The translations under genes and the position numbers were made by a program. A stretch of 64,000 nucleotides of DNA, taken from Caldicellulosiruptor bescii DSM 6725. GTDB lineage: Bacteria; Bacillota; Thermoanaerobacteria; Caldicellulosiruptorales; Caldicellulosiruptoraceae. The first letter of the stretch is position 1. Each line of letters begins with the position of its first letter. The stretch lies in the NCBI RefSeq assembly GCF_000022325.1, contig NC_012034.1, positions 1,010,501 to 1,074,500 on the forward strand. The letters run 5' to 3'. Below the pieces are notes generated by a model. That model was not told where the DNA came from, made no database searches, and worked only from the letters and a program-made list of their open reading frames with translations. Below are positions 56,146 to 64,000 of this stretch, one piece after another.

Positions 56146-56755
56146 ATTTTCAAGAATTTTAAATTTTAACATCGAAGAAAGTCTAACAAAAATGGATATT
56201 TACATTGGAAAAGAACTAAAAGAAAAAACAGGTCAAATACTATTTTTCATGCTAATATTGTTTATACCAAGTTTTACCATGAGAGTTATTGGCATAATAC
56301 TTCTTTGCTCTGCAATGCTTGTGAATGATATTAAGAATAAAAATGTTGAGCTTTTGTATTTTTTACCGTTCTCAAAAAGAGAGCTTTTCCTGTATAATCT
56401 AATGTTTTTAGTTCTTATAATTTCAATAACATCGGCAGTTGATAAAATATACTATAACCTGACCATTTTAGAAGGGTTATTAGCTATTTTAAAAACAATC
56501 ATTGCGCTTTTAGCAATTTACGGGATAAGTATGTTATTCGCGACATTAGGACATGATGGTTTTATTTGGAGTATTGTAATAACAATTGCAGATGCTTTGC
56601 TGGGAGATTTAGGCTCAAATAATTTGAATGCAGCTGATTTTAATCCATATAGTTTAATAAGCTTTACAAAGCAGGGAAACATAGTTTTAGCCTTTTTGTA
56701 TGCTGCTCTGATTTGCTTTTTTGCATATTTTGCATATGTAAAAAAGGAGGGATAG
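56132..56755 (+). CDS. ABC-2 type permease-like membrane protein
   Basis: 207 residues from ATG 56132 (GAGGAGGTG 7 nt upstream). About six membrane helices, with KNKNVELLYFLPFSKRELFLYNL, the cytoplasmic loop common in ABC-2 permeases. Partner of the ATPase at 57892. Confidence 0.7.
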   Translation: MKRFEFSRILNFNIEESLTKMDIYIGKELKEKTGQILFFMLILFIPSFTMRVIGIILLCSAMLVNDIKNKNVELLYFLPFSKRELFLYNLMFLVLIISITSAVDKIYYNLTILEGLLAILKTIIALLAIYGISMLFATLGHDGFIWSIVITIADALLGDLGSNNLNAADFNPYSLISFTKQGNIVLAFLYAALICFFAYFAYVKKEG

Positions 56756-56759
56756 AAAG

Positions 56760-57854
56760 ATGAATTTAATAGCAAAGACTCAAAAAAATAAAAACAAGAT
56801 TATAGCTGCAATACTTTTTATTATCTTAATAAGTTTTTCAATTTGTTTACTAATTACCACTGTTTTATATAGTCAAGCTTTTAAGAGATGTACCTCCAAA
56901 GATGATAAAGTGTATTCTCTTGTGAAAAAGTATCCTGATTTAATTTACAAAAGAGTACAATTCAAATCAAATGCAGGACAAATGTTAAGAGGTTATATTT
57001 ATTATAAGAAAAATAATATCGAAGCTAAAAAAGGTTTAATTGTTGTATCACACGGATTTGGCGGAACCCATATCAATTATTTAGATGAAATAAATTATTT
57101 TACGGACAAAGGATATTACGTTCTTGGATTCGATAATACTGGATGTGGTGAAAGTGAAAGGGATTCAATGATTGGGCTTCCACAAGCTGTTGCTGATCTT
57201 GATTATGCGTTACGTTTTATTGAAAAGAATAATGAATTTAAAAACATGCCCATATTGCTTTTTGGACATAGTTGGGGTGGTTATGCTGTTTGTGCTGTTT
57301 TATCCTATTCTCATAAAATTGCAGGTGTTGTTTCGTGTGCTGGTTTCAATTCCCCATATGAAATTGTAAAAACAACTGCAATAAACTCTTATGGACTATG
57401 GGGAAAAGTTATTTTGCCTTATTTAAGTTTGCTTGGAAAAATAAAGTTTAGCAAATTAGCAAACATAACTGCATTAGATGGAATAAAGAAAAGTTCAGTA
57501 CCTCTGTTGGTCATACATAGTAAGGATGATGATACAGTGAAATTGGAAAATAGTATTTTTGAGGCGTGCAAACATTTAAATAAAACTAATGTTAGTTTAA
57601 AACTATTTGATAGTAAAGGACATGATATTTTTTTATCAGACAATGCCTTGAAATATATTCGCCAAAAAAGAAATGAATTTAAAGAGTTAACAAGTAAGTA
57701 TGGCAGCTACAAAAAAATTCCTAAAAAAATACTTAAGGACTTTCAAGCTAGTATAAACAGCAAATTAATGTCTGAGATTGATCAAGACATGATGGAGCAA
57801 ATAGTTGAGTTTTTTGATAATGCAATAGAATTACAAAAAAATAGAAGTATGTAG
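56760..57854 (+). CDS. Membrane-anchored alpha/beta hydrolase
   Basis: 364 residues, N-terminal helix (~14-38). Nucleophile elbow GHSWGG (Ser), acid in VIHSKDDDTV and His in SKGHDIF; oxyanion strand VVSHGFGGTH. A serine esterase/peptidase of the S9/BAAT-like type. Its place inside an ABC-2 operon suggests processing of the exported or imported compound; substrate unknown. Confidence 0.82.
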   Translation: MNLIAKTQKNKNKIIAAILFIILISFSICLLITTVLYSQAFKRCTSKDDKVYSLVKKYPDLIYKRVQFKSNAGQMLRGYIYYKKNNIEAKKGLIVVSHGFGGTHINYLDEINYFTDKGYYVLGFDNTGCGESERDSMIGLPQAVADLDYALRFIEKNNEFKNMPILLFGHSWGGYAVCAVLSYSHKIAGVVSCAGFNSPYEIVKTTAINSYGLWGKVILPYLSLLGKIKFSKLANITALDGIKKSSVPLLVIHSKDDDTVKLENSIFEACKHLNKTNVSLKLFDSKGHDIFLSDNALKYIRQKRNEFKELTSKYGSYKKIPKKILKDFQASINSKLMSEIDQDMMEQIVEFFDNAIELQKNRSM

Positions 57855-57891
57855 CGAGGTCTTAATAAAAGAGAAGGCGGTGAGTACTGAG

Positions 57892-58746
57892 ATGGTAGTA
57901 TTAGAAGTCAAAAATTTGAGCAAAAGAATAAGCGGGAAACAGATTTTAGCCGACGTGAATTTTTCAGTTCAAAAAGGTGAGATATTGGCTCTTGTTGGAC
58001 CAAATGGGGCTGGTAAGACGACAACTCTAAAGTGTATAATAAATGCAGCTTCCAGAGATACTGGAGAGGTTTTGATTTTTGGCAAGCCTTTTGAGCCTTC
58101 TTTAAAGAAGAACATAGCATTTGTTTCTGAGCACAGAAAAGTTTTTTCAAGGTTGACATTAGGTGATTACTATAAAATGTATCAAGCCTTGTATCCAAAT
58201 TGGGATGATTTATTTTTCAAAAATTTTCTTTCGCGCTATGGGTTTAGCTTAAATCAAGAACTTTCTAAATTTTCAATGGGACAAAGAACACTTATCCTTG
58301 TTATCTTAGTATTGGCAACAAATGCAGAGCTGGTGCTTTTAGATGAACCTACTCAAAACCTTGACCCAACTGTAAGATTTGAGTTGATACAACTTATAAA
58401 ACAATATGTTCAAGAGAAAAATATAGCAGTTATTGTGTCTTCACACGAGATTTTTGAACTTGAAGAGTATGCAACAAATATTGCGATAATCAAAAATGGC
58501 AGAATTTTGTACTGCGATTCAATTGATGATGCTAAACAAAAACACAGAATAGTCTCTTCAATGGCAAACTTGAAGGATGCAGAAGTTGTAGGTTTGCTTG
58601 ACGGTGAGGTTTTAGTAAGAACTGAGAAGGATATGGGAGAATATCCCCGATTAAATCAAATTATAATTGGATATTTAAGAGGAAAAGAAGGTATGCAGGA
58701 AATTAAAAGTGGTTACTACCAGATAACAGATTTAAATTCTTTATAA
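57892..58746 (+). CDS. ABC transporter ATP-binding protein
   Basis: 284 residues from ATG 57892 (AAGGCGGTG upstream). Walker A GPNGAGKTTTLK, a variant signature KFSMGQRTLILVILVLATNAE, Walker B VLLDEPTQNLDP, His in VSSHEIFELEEYA. A YtrB-like ATPase, consistent with the YtrA-type regulator and the permease upstream. Confidence 0.9.
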   Translation: MVVLEVKNLSKRISGKQILADVNFSVQKGEILALVGPNGAGKTTTLKCIINAASRDTGEVLIFGKPFEPSLKKNIAFVSEHRKVFSRLTLGDYYKMYQALYPNWDDLFFKNFLSRYGFSLNQELSKFSMGQRTLILVILVLATNAELVLLDEPTQNLDPTVRFELIQLIKQYVQEKNIAVIVSSHEIFELEEYATNIAIIKNGRILYCDSIDDAKQKHRIVSSMANLKDAEVVGLLDGEVLVRTEKDMGEYPRLNQIIIGYLRGKEGMQEIKSGYYQITDLNSL

Positions 58747-58904
58747 TATACCTTAAAATTACTGAAATGTTCGGCTCACTTTGCTCTTGTATCTTAGGAT
58801 AAAATTACAAAGATTGTTCATAGCCATTAAAAAATTTCTGCCAATATTCCTTGTATTCTCTTCCAATTTTTACTAATATAAAATTGTGTTTTTAAGGCTA
58901 ACAA

Positions 58905-58938
58905 AAAGGTGGGAAGTTTTAACTTCCCACCTTTTAGA
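58905..58938. terminator. Bidirectional terminator
   Basis: AAAGGTGGGAAGTT (58905-58918), 2-nt spacer, exact complement 58921-58934, then T. Between convergent operons. 58747-58904 holds nothing I can identify. Confidence 0.85.
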
Positions 58939-58942
58939 TATT

Positions 58943-59683
58943 TTATTTTTCTGAAGAGCTTTTAGTTTGCGATTCAGATTCTGCTTCGTAGTACTTTTCC
59001 CATACCTCTTTTGGAACATCATCATACATAGGGACATTTTCAAGTTTATCTATTCTTTTGAACTCTTCTGATAATTGATCTAAGGTTATATTAAAATATT
59101 TCCTCTTATATCTTTCATCATACCACCAACAAGCAGGATATACGGTATTGTTGCTGTTCACTTTGAATATAAACCTATTGGGACAATTTACATACCAGGT
59201 ATTAGGCCTTGTGTTTTTTCCTTTTGTCAGAACAAACACAAATTTTTCACCAGGATTCATTGCAAAAAGATCAGAGTGATTTTGTGGATCAAAGACTACA
59301 AAGCCTACATCAATTTGTTTTTCATCTAATTTGCCTTTGAGAACCTTTTCAACTTCAACTGTAACATAAAGTCTTGGCAGGATCTTAACAAAAGGTATGC
59401 CTGCTGCTTTCGCAACTCCATATTCATTTGTACCAGGTTGTGCAGTTATTGTTTCTTCTACTTGTTCTTTTTTAATAACTTTTCCAACGATAATAAGCTC
59501 TGAATATTTTGCGCAAAATTCAAAATTAAGAAATCTTACAGAAGACATAGGATCAATGTAAATTTTAGGTTTTTCATATTGAATTGTTGTGTGTGTATTT
59601 TTAAATTTGATAAGCATGTAAGGTAGTAATAACAACAAAAAAATACAAAGAATTAAAATGCCTATTTTAATTCTTTTCTTCAT
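58943..59683 (-). CDS. Metzincin-partner protein, copy 3 (diverged)
   Basis: 246 residues from ATG 59683 (GGAGG 7 nt upstream). Same plan as 4173-4934: one membrane helix, IIVGKVIKKEQVEETITAQPGT, LYVTVEVEKVLKGKLDEKQ, MNPGEKFVFVLTKG and ACWWYDERYKRKYFN. Conserved blocks across copies mark the likely functional parts. It follows the third metzincin gene. Confidence 0.7.
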   Translation of the reverse strand: MKKRIKIGILILCIFLLLLLPYMLIKFKNTHTTIQYEKPKIYIDPMSSVRFLNFEFCAKYSELIIVGKVIKKEQVEETITAQPGTNEYGVAKAAGIPFVKILPRLYVTVEVEKVLKGKLDEKQIDVGFVVFDPQNHSDLFAMNPGEKFVFVLTKGKNTRPNTWYVNCPNRFIFKVNSNNTVYPACWWYDERYKRKYFNITLDQLSEEFKRIDKLENVPMYDDVPKEVWEKYYEAESESQTKSSSEK

Positions 59684-59718
59684 ACTATTACCTCCTAAAT
59701 TATCAAATACATTTTTTA

Positions 59719-60444
59719 ATAACGGCAATTAAAATTATACATTATCTCTATATCATATACGTCGTGAATAGAAGGATAATCCTCATTAAAATAATTGTCC
59801 ATTATACTTCCGTATGTTTGAGCTGAATATGGATTTCTGGAATCTGTACCATTTGGGTGTCCCAAACCAATTGCATGTCCCATCTCATGCATTAAAATTC
59901 CTCTCCGTTGAATAAAATTGTAGGCAGTCGAAGTGACGTAGGGACTTAAGTATATAATAGATTTGCCAATATTTCTGTCTACACTTGAAACGGTAGAAGA
60001 GTCAACTTTAGTTCCATAGATATTATAATTTTCTGTGAGAGCTAAAAACTCGTATTGCTCGTAACTGTAATTAAATAATTGTTGCCACCATTCTTTTGAA
60101 GCTGAGCAAAAGAAAAGATTTGCATTTGAGTATGTTGTATCAATACATTTTATATGAGAAACTGAGTGAATATTATAATTTGCATTAGCACTCCATGCAT
60201 TATTCCAGTTACTTAAAGAAGATGTATATGTCTCTAAGAATGGTTGATCTAAATAATCCTTATTAGCTTTTAAATAAAGTTTTGTTTTGCCATCTTCTGT
60301 AATTTTAGTATACCATCTAATGGGGTACGAGTATATTTCGTGTGAGTAAGTATAAGTTGGTAAGTAAGTAGATAATATAACTAAAACTGTTGCAAAGAGA
60401 ACTTTGATTTGATTAAAACATTTTTTGTGAACAGTTTTAATCAT
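59719..60444 (-). CDS. Metzincin-like zinc metalloprotease, copy 3 (diverged)
   Basis: 241 residues from ATG 60444 (AAGGAGGG 8 nt upstream). Signal peptide to ~residue 35 (STYLPTYTYSHE), zinc motif HEMGHAIGLGH, Met-turn YGSIMDNYF, ending DIEIMYNFNCRY. Many substitutions compared with copies 1 and 2 but every metzincin feature kept, so it is under selection. No terminator-promoter cassette precedes it. Confidence 0.8.
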
Positions 60445-60468
60445 TAGTTTTTCCCTCCTTAACAGCAA

Positions 60469-60769
60469 ATATTTTAATCAATTCACTAAAAATGAAGTAA
60501 TTAGTTCAAAAAATCAATTATAATAATAGTGTAATTTCTAATACATATCAATCACACTCCTCTTATAATAGAAATTTTTAGTATAAACTACGAATTAAAA
60601 ATAACAAAAAAAAAAAACTTGTCAAGTGTTATTTCATTAATAGTATTGCAATTTATAATAAAATATTTTCTACAAACTCTTGACACTATCTAATCACAAA
60701 AAATTTTTGACAAAAGATCAGAAGTTTATTATCATATAATAGTGTCAAGTTTTTAAGCTTTACAGAGAG
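60469..60769 (+). promoter_or_regulatory. Divergent promoter region with spaced inverted repeat
   Basis: CTTGACACTAT (60679-60689) and its exact complement ATAGTGTCAAG (60739-60749) are separated by 49 bp. Between them lies TTGACA (60707-60712) with TATCAT/TATAAT (60730-60740), a likely ylxM promoter. A related AACTTGTCAAGTGTTAT occurs near 60629. The rest is AT-rich with no gene. Confidence 0.4.
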
Positions 60770-61132
60770 ATGAAATTAAAAATGCAGCAAGAAAATAAGG
60801 TATATTTGAGCCTTCTTTACGATTTTTATAAGGACTTTTTGACCGAAAGACAAAAAAAGATTATAGAGCTGTATGTAAATGAAGATTTAACCTTGGGAGA
60901 GATATCAAAAGAACTTGGCATATCACGGCAGGGTGTTTTTGATGCATTTAGAAAAGCAAAAATAGCCTTAAAAAGGTATGAGGCAAAGCTAAAACTGGCA
61001 GACAAGTATTATAAAAACAGGAGCATAATTGAAGAAGTCCTCCAGAAACTAAGGAGAATATACGAAAGATACAAAGATGAAGAAATCATGAGTATAATAA
61101 ATAGTATTCAGGAGTGGCAAGAAGATGTTTAG
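60770..61132 (+). CDS. ylxM: YlxM, SRP-associated helix-turn-helix protein
   Basis: 120 residues with a sigma-70 region 4-like helix-turn-helix (LTERQKKIIELYVNEDLTLGEISKELGISRQGVFDAFRKAKIALKRYE). The UPF0122/YlxM family is always beside ffh and may modulate SRP. ATG 60782 is an alternative start. It overlaps ffh by 8 nt. Confidence 0.9.
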   Translation: MKLKMQQENKVYLSLLYDFYKDFLTERQKKIIELYVNEDLTLGEISKELGISRQGVFDAFRKAKIALKRYEAKLKLADKYYKNRSIIEEVLQKLRRIYERYKDEEIMSIINSIQEWQEDV

Positions 61133-62456
61133 TAGTCTTTCTGAAAAACTGCAGGATGTTTTCAAAAGACTGAGAGGTAAGGGCAAGCTCACAGAAAAGG
61201 ATATCAAAGACGCTATGAAAGAAGTGAAACTTGCTCTTTTAGAGGCTGATGTAAACTACAAAGTGGTAAAAGATTTTATCAACACTGTGACACAAAAGGC
61301 TGTGGGAGAAGAAGTTTTAGAAAGCCTCACTCCTGCCCAGCAGGTAATAAAGATTGTATACGATGAGATGGTAAACCTTCTTGGTGGAAGTGACACAAAA
61401 CTTACATTTTCACCAAGCGGGTTTTCCACCTATATGATGGTGGGGCTTCAAGGTTCTGGTAAGACCACCACAGCTGGAAAGCTTGCCGGGCTTTTAAAAA
61501 GGCAGGGCAAAAACCCTTTGCTTGTTGCCTGTGATATATACAGACCTGCTGCAATAAAACAATTAGAGGTTGTTGCACAAAAGGTTGGAGTGAAATGTTT
61601 TGCAGACTACAACAGCAAAGATGCTGTTAAGATAGCAAAGGAAGGCATTGAGTTTGCAAAGGTAAGCAGGTGCGATGTTGCCATTGTTGACACTGCAGGA
61701 AGACTTCACATAAATCAAGAACTTATGGATGAGCTGGTTGCAATCAAAAATGCAATAAAGCCGACAGAAATTTTGCTTGTATTAGATGCCATGACAGGAC
61801 AAGATGCTGTGAATGTTGCTGCAGCTTTCAATGAGCAGCTTGGCATAGATGGAATTATTATGACAAAGCTTGACGGTGACACACGAGGCGGAGCGGCTCT
61901 TTCTGTCAAAGCTATAACTGGCAAACCAATAAAGTTTGCCGGTGTTGGCGAGAAGATGGAAGATTTAGAGGCTTTTCATCCCGACAGGATGGCTTCCCGA
62001 ATACTTGGAATGGGAGATATTTTGACTTTAATAGAGAAAGCTCAGGAAGCTATTGATCAAAAAAAAGCTGAGGAGCTTGAAAAAAAGCTCAGAAGCATGC
62101 AGTTTACTCTTGAAGACTTTTTAGACCAGCTAAAGCAAATAAAGAAGATGGGATCTTTATCTCAGATTATTTCCATGATACCTGGAGTGAAATTAAAAGG
62201 TGATGTGGATTTTGATGCTGGCGAGAAGGAACTTAAAAAAATAGAAGCAATCATAAATTCCATGACAAAAGAAGAACGCCAAGATCCAAGTATTATTAAT
62301 TCCAGCAGAAAAAGAAGAATTGCTATGGGTTCAGGTACCACTGTTCAGGATGTAAACAGACTTTTGAGACAGTTTGAGGATATGAAAAGGATGATGAAGC
62401 AATTTTCAAATCCCAGCTTTGCCAAGAAAGGAAAATTTAAATTTCCTTTCATGTAA
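61125..62456 (+). CDS. ffh: Signal recognition particle protein Ffh
   Basis: 443 residues. NG GTPase domain with GLQGSGKTTTAGKLA, DTAGRLHIN and TKLDGDTRGGAA, then the Met-rich M domain (MKRMMKQFSNPSFAKKGKFKFPFM). It binds signal sequences and SRP RNA to target membrane proteins. No SRP RNA gene is visible nearby. Confidence 0.97.
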   Translation: MFSSLSEKLQDVFKRLRGKGKLTEKDIKDAMKEVKLALLEADVNYKVVKDFINTVTQKAVGEEVLESLTPAQQVIKIVYDEMVNLLGGSDTKLTFSPSGFSTYMMVGLQGSGKTTTAGKLAGLLKRQGKNPLLVACDIYRPAAIKQLEVVAQKVGVKCFADYNSKDAVKIAKEGIEFAKVSRCDVAIVDTAGRLHINQELMDELVAIKNAIKPTEILLVLDAMTGQDAVNVAAAFNEQLGIDGIIMTKLDGDTRGGAALSVKAITGKPIKFAGVGEKMEDLEAFHPDRMASRILGMGDILTLIEKAQEAIDQKKAEELEKKLRSMQFTLEDFLDQLKQIKKMGSLSQIISMIPGVKLKGDVDFDAGEKELKKIEAIINSMTKEERQDPSIINSSRKRRIAMGSGTTVQDVNRLLRQFEDMKRMMKQFSNPSFAKKGKFKFPFM

Positions 62457-62489
62457 TACATCAAAAATTTAAAAGAGGAGGTGATGTAA

Positions 62490-62735
62490 GTGGCAGTAAG
62501 AATAAGACTCAAGAGAATGGGTGCAAAAAACAATCCTTTTTATAGAATTGTTGTTGCAGATTCACGCACACCGAGAGATGGAAAAACAATTGACGAAATT
62601 GGCTATTACAATCCTTTGAAGAATCCTGCTGACATCAAAGTTGATGTTGAAAAGGCAAAAAAATGGTTATCATACGGTGCTCAACCAACAGATACTGTTA
62701 AAATTCTGCTTAAAAAAGCTGGAGTAATTGAATAA
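62490..62735 (+). CDS. rpsP: 30S ribosomal protein S16
   Basis: 81 residues, [31 protein letters not shown] is the S16 start. GTG start with GAGGAGGTG upstream. Standard place after ffh. Confidence 0.97.
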   Translation: MAVRIRLKRMGAKNNPFYRIVVADSRTPRDGKTIDEIGYYNPLKNPADIKVDVEKAKKWLSYGAQPTDTVKILLKKAGVIE

Positions 62736-62763
62736 AACATTTTAAAAGGAGGGGTAGCTTGTC

Positions 62764-62997
62764 ATGCTAAAAGATTTAGTTGAAGTCATAGCAAAATCTC
62801 TTGTTGACAATCCAGACCAAGTAAAGGTTAGTGAAATCCACGGTGAGCAGTCAGTAATTATTGAGCTTAAAGTTGCTCCTGAAGATATGGGCAAGGTCAT
62901 TGGCAAGCAGGGAAGAATAGCAAGAGCTATAAGAACAGTTGTCAGAGCTGCAGCAAACAAAGACAACAAGAGAGTTATAGTTGAGATTTTACAATAA
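62764..62997 (+). CDS. khpA: KH-domain RNA-binding protein KhpA
   Basis: 77 residues with the KH motif KVIGKQGRIARAIRTVVRAAA. The KhpA (YlqC) family binds RNA with KhpB/Jag. It lies between rpsP and rimM, as usual in Firmicutes. Confidence 0.93.
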   Translation: MLKDLVEVIAKSLVDNPDQVKVSEIHGEQSVIIELKVAPEDMGKVIGKQGRIARAIRTVVRAAANKDNKRVIVEILQ

Positions 62998-63035
62998 AAG
63001 AGTTAGGCGTATCTTGCCTAACTCTTTTTTAAAAA
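62997..63035 (+). terminator. Intra-operon terminator/attenuator
   Basis: AAAGAGTTAGGC (62997-63008) pairs with GCCTAACTCTTT (63016-63027), then T6. It begins at the khpA stop, so rimM-trmD are probably transcribed at a lower level or from readthrough. Confidence 0.75.
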
Positions 63036-63046
63036 GGAGGTAGATT

Positions 63047-63556
63047 ATGTATAAGTACCTCCAAGTTGGCAAGATTGTAAATACTTTTGGACTCAAAGGT
63101 GAAGTTAAGGTAATACCTCTTACAGATGAGGTTGACAGGTTTTCTGAGCTTGAATATGTTCTTTTGGAAGACAACCTTTCAACAAAGCTCACAATTGAAA
63201 GATATAGAGTAAAAGATAATATTGTGATAATCAAGTTCAAAGAAATTTCCAGCATAGATGAAGCACAAAAGCTGAAAAACAGGTATATAGTGATAGAAAG
63301 AGAAAGAGCCAAAAAACTGCCAAAGGACACTTATTTTATATGTGATATTATTGGGCTTGAAGTGTATGATTTAGATGGCAGAAAACTGGGTAGAATAAAG
63401 GATGTTTTAAAAACCGGAAGCAACGATGTTTACATTTGCGACAGCTATATAGGAAAGAAAGACATACTGATTCCTGCCTTGAAAGAGATTGTAAAAGAGG
63501 TTAATATCGAAGAGGGATATATGAAAATAAAGGTTGTTGAAGGGTTGTTGGATTAA
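63047..63556 (+). CDS. rimM: Ribosome maturation factor RimM
   Basis: 169 residues. N-terminal [22 protein letters not shown] and the PRC-barrel C-terminus ([39 protein letters not shown]). It assists 30S assembly. AAGGAGG precedes the ATG. Confidence 0.95.
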   Translation: MYKYLQVGKIVNTFGLKGEVKVIPLTDEVDRFSELEYVLLEDNLSTKLTIERYRVKDNIVIIKFKEISSIDEAQKLKNRYIVIERERAKKLPKDTYFICDIIGLEVYDLDGRKLGRIKDVLKTGSNDVYICDSYIGKKDILIPALKEIVKEVNIEEGYMKIKVVEGLLD

Positions 63557-63558
63557 AG

Positions 63559-64000
63559 ATGGTATTCAAAGTTCTAACTTTATTTCCAGAAGTTATTTTA
63601 TCTGCAACAAACTATAGCATCTTAAAAAGAGCTCAGCAAAAAGGGCTGATAAAGATAGAGGCAATTAATATACGAGATTTTACTATGAATAAGCACAAGA
63701 GGACAGATGACTATCCATACGGCGGCGGGTTTGGAATGGTTATGAGTGCCCAGCCGATAATTGATGCATATGAGAGTATAAAACCAGCCAAACCTCACAG
63801 AGTTATTTATCTTACACCTCAAGGCAAAACATACACTCAGCGCTATGCAGAGCAGCTGTCAAAAAGAAAAAGAGATTGTAATAATATGTGGGCACTATGA
63901 AGGAATTGACCAGAGAGTAATTGACATGATTGTGACAGATGAGATTTCTATAGGAGACTATGTTTTAACTGGAGGAGAGTATGCTGCACTTGTGGTGATT
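63559..64000 (+). CDS. trmD: tRNA (guanine-N1)-methyltransferase TrmD, apparent frameshift, cut by window end
   Basis: [29 protein letters not shown] and VIYLTPQGK are TrmD blocks. The frame stops at 63900. With one A fewer in the A5 run at 63861-63865 it reads on correctly ([40 protein letters not shown]) to the window edge. That second part contains the trefoil-knot SAM-binding site. TrmD is important for accurate decoding, so an error in the sequence is as likely as a mutation. Confidence 0.88.

Noticed and set aside
60469-61124. Possible SRP RNA gene near ffh
   Set aside because: No GNAR-tetraloop stem or typical SRP RNA core could be found.

Overview
The window is AT-rich, gene-dense Firmicutes DNA. 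Protein repertoire and gene order (lon-engB, galT-galK-galE, ylxM-ffh-rpsP-khpA-rimM-trmD, a clostridial three-part glycerol-3-phosphate dehydrogenase with a GlpP antiterminator) suggest an anaerobic clostridial thermophile, most likely Caldicellulosiruptor or a close relative. The genus is recalled from family knowledge, not from a search.

Layout. 1-3 kb: a decayed IS110-type transposase with a possible bridge-RNA locus, a frameshifted ABC-2 permease and the tail of an MMPL exporter. 3-12.5 kb: two nearly identical copies of a 'secreted metzincin protease + membrane-anchored partner' gene pair, with a complete RiPP cluster between them (24-residue precursor, MFS exporter, PqqD-like recognition protein, two radical SAM/SPASM maturases). 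The second metzincin copy is broken by an insertion carrying an antitoxin-like gene and a truncated zeta toxin. 12.6-18.5 kb: secreted proteins in visible decay, namely a type-44 polymorphic toxin with its probable DUF5412 immunity protein, beta-propeller proteins and an RlpA-like protein. 18.6-33.7 kb: a housekeeping block (AzoR, Fe-alcohol dehydrogenase, glycerol-3-phosphate oxidation, Lon, EngB, AraC-type regulator, Leloir pathway, GltX). 33.7-54.5 kb: a mosaic of segmental duplications with two caspase/gingipain-like secreted proteins, PepSY-like membrane proteins, two truncated antisense gltX 5' ends, an ABC exporter with an M1-peptidase-like fusion, a 14-repeat RCC1 protein and several dead copies of one IS. 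54.6-60.5 kb: a GntR/ABC-2 operon with its own palindromic operator, and a third metzincin/partner pair. 60.7-64 kb: the ylxM-ffh-rpsP-khpA-rimM-trmD operon; trmD appears frameshifted and runs off the window.

Most notable points. (i) The uncharacterised two-radical-SAM RiPP cluster has a strong hairpin directly after the precursor and a 27-bp palindrome at its promoter; related palindromes precede both caspase-like genes. (ii) A repeated 'terminator + promoter + leader' cassette occurs five times, each time ahead of a different secreted-protein or peptide operon. (iii) Truncated gltX 5' ends mark the edge of a duplicated block. (iv) Two leader hairpins with compensatory base changes precede secreted-protein genes. 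Several frameshifts lie in homopolymers, including one in trmD, so some 'pseudogenes' may be sequencing errors. Others (nonsense codons, a tandem 7-bp duplication, an insertion) look like real decay.
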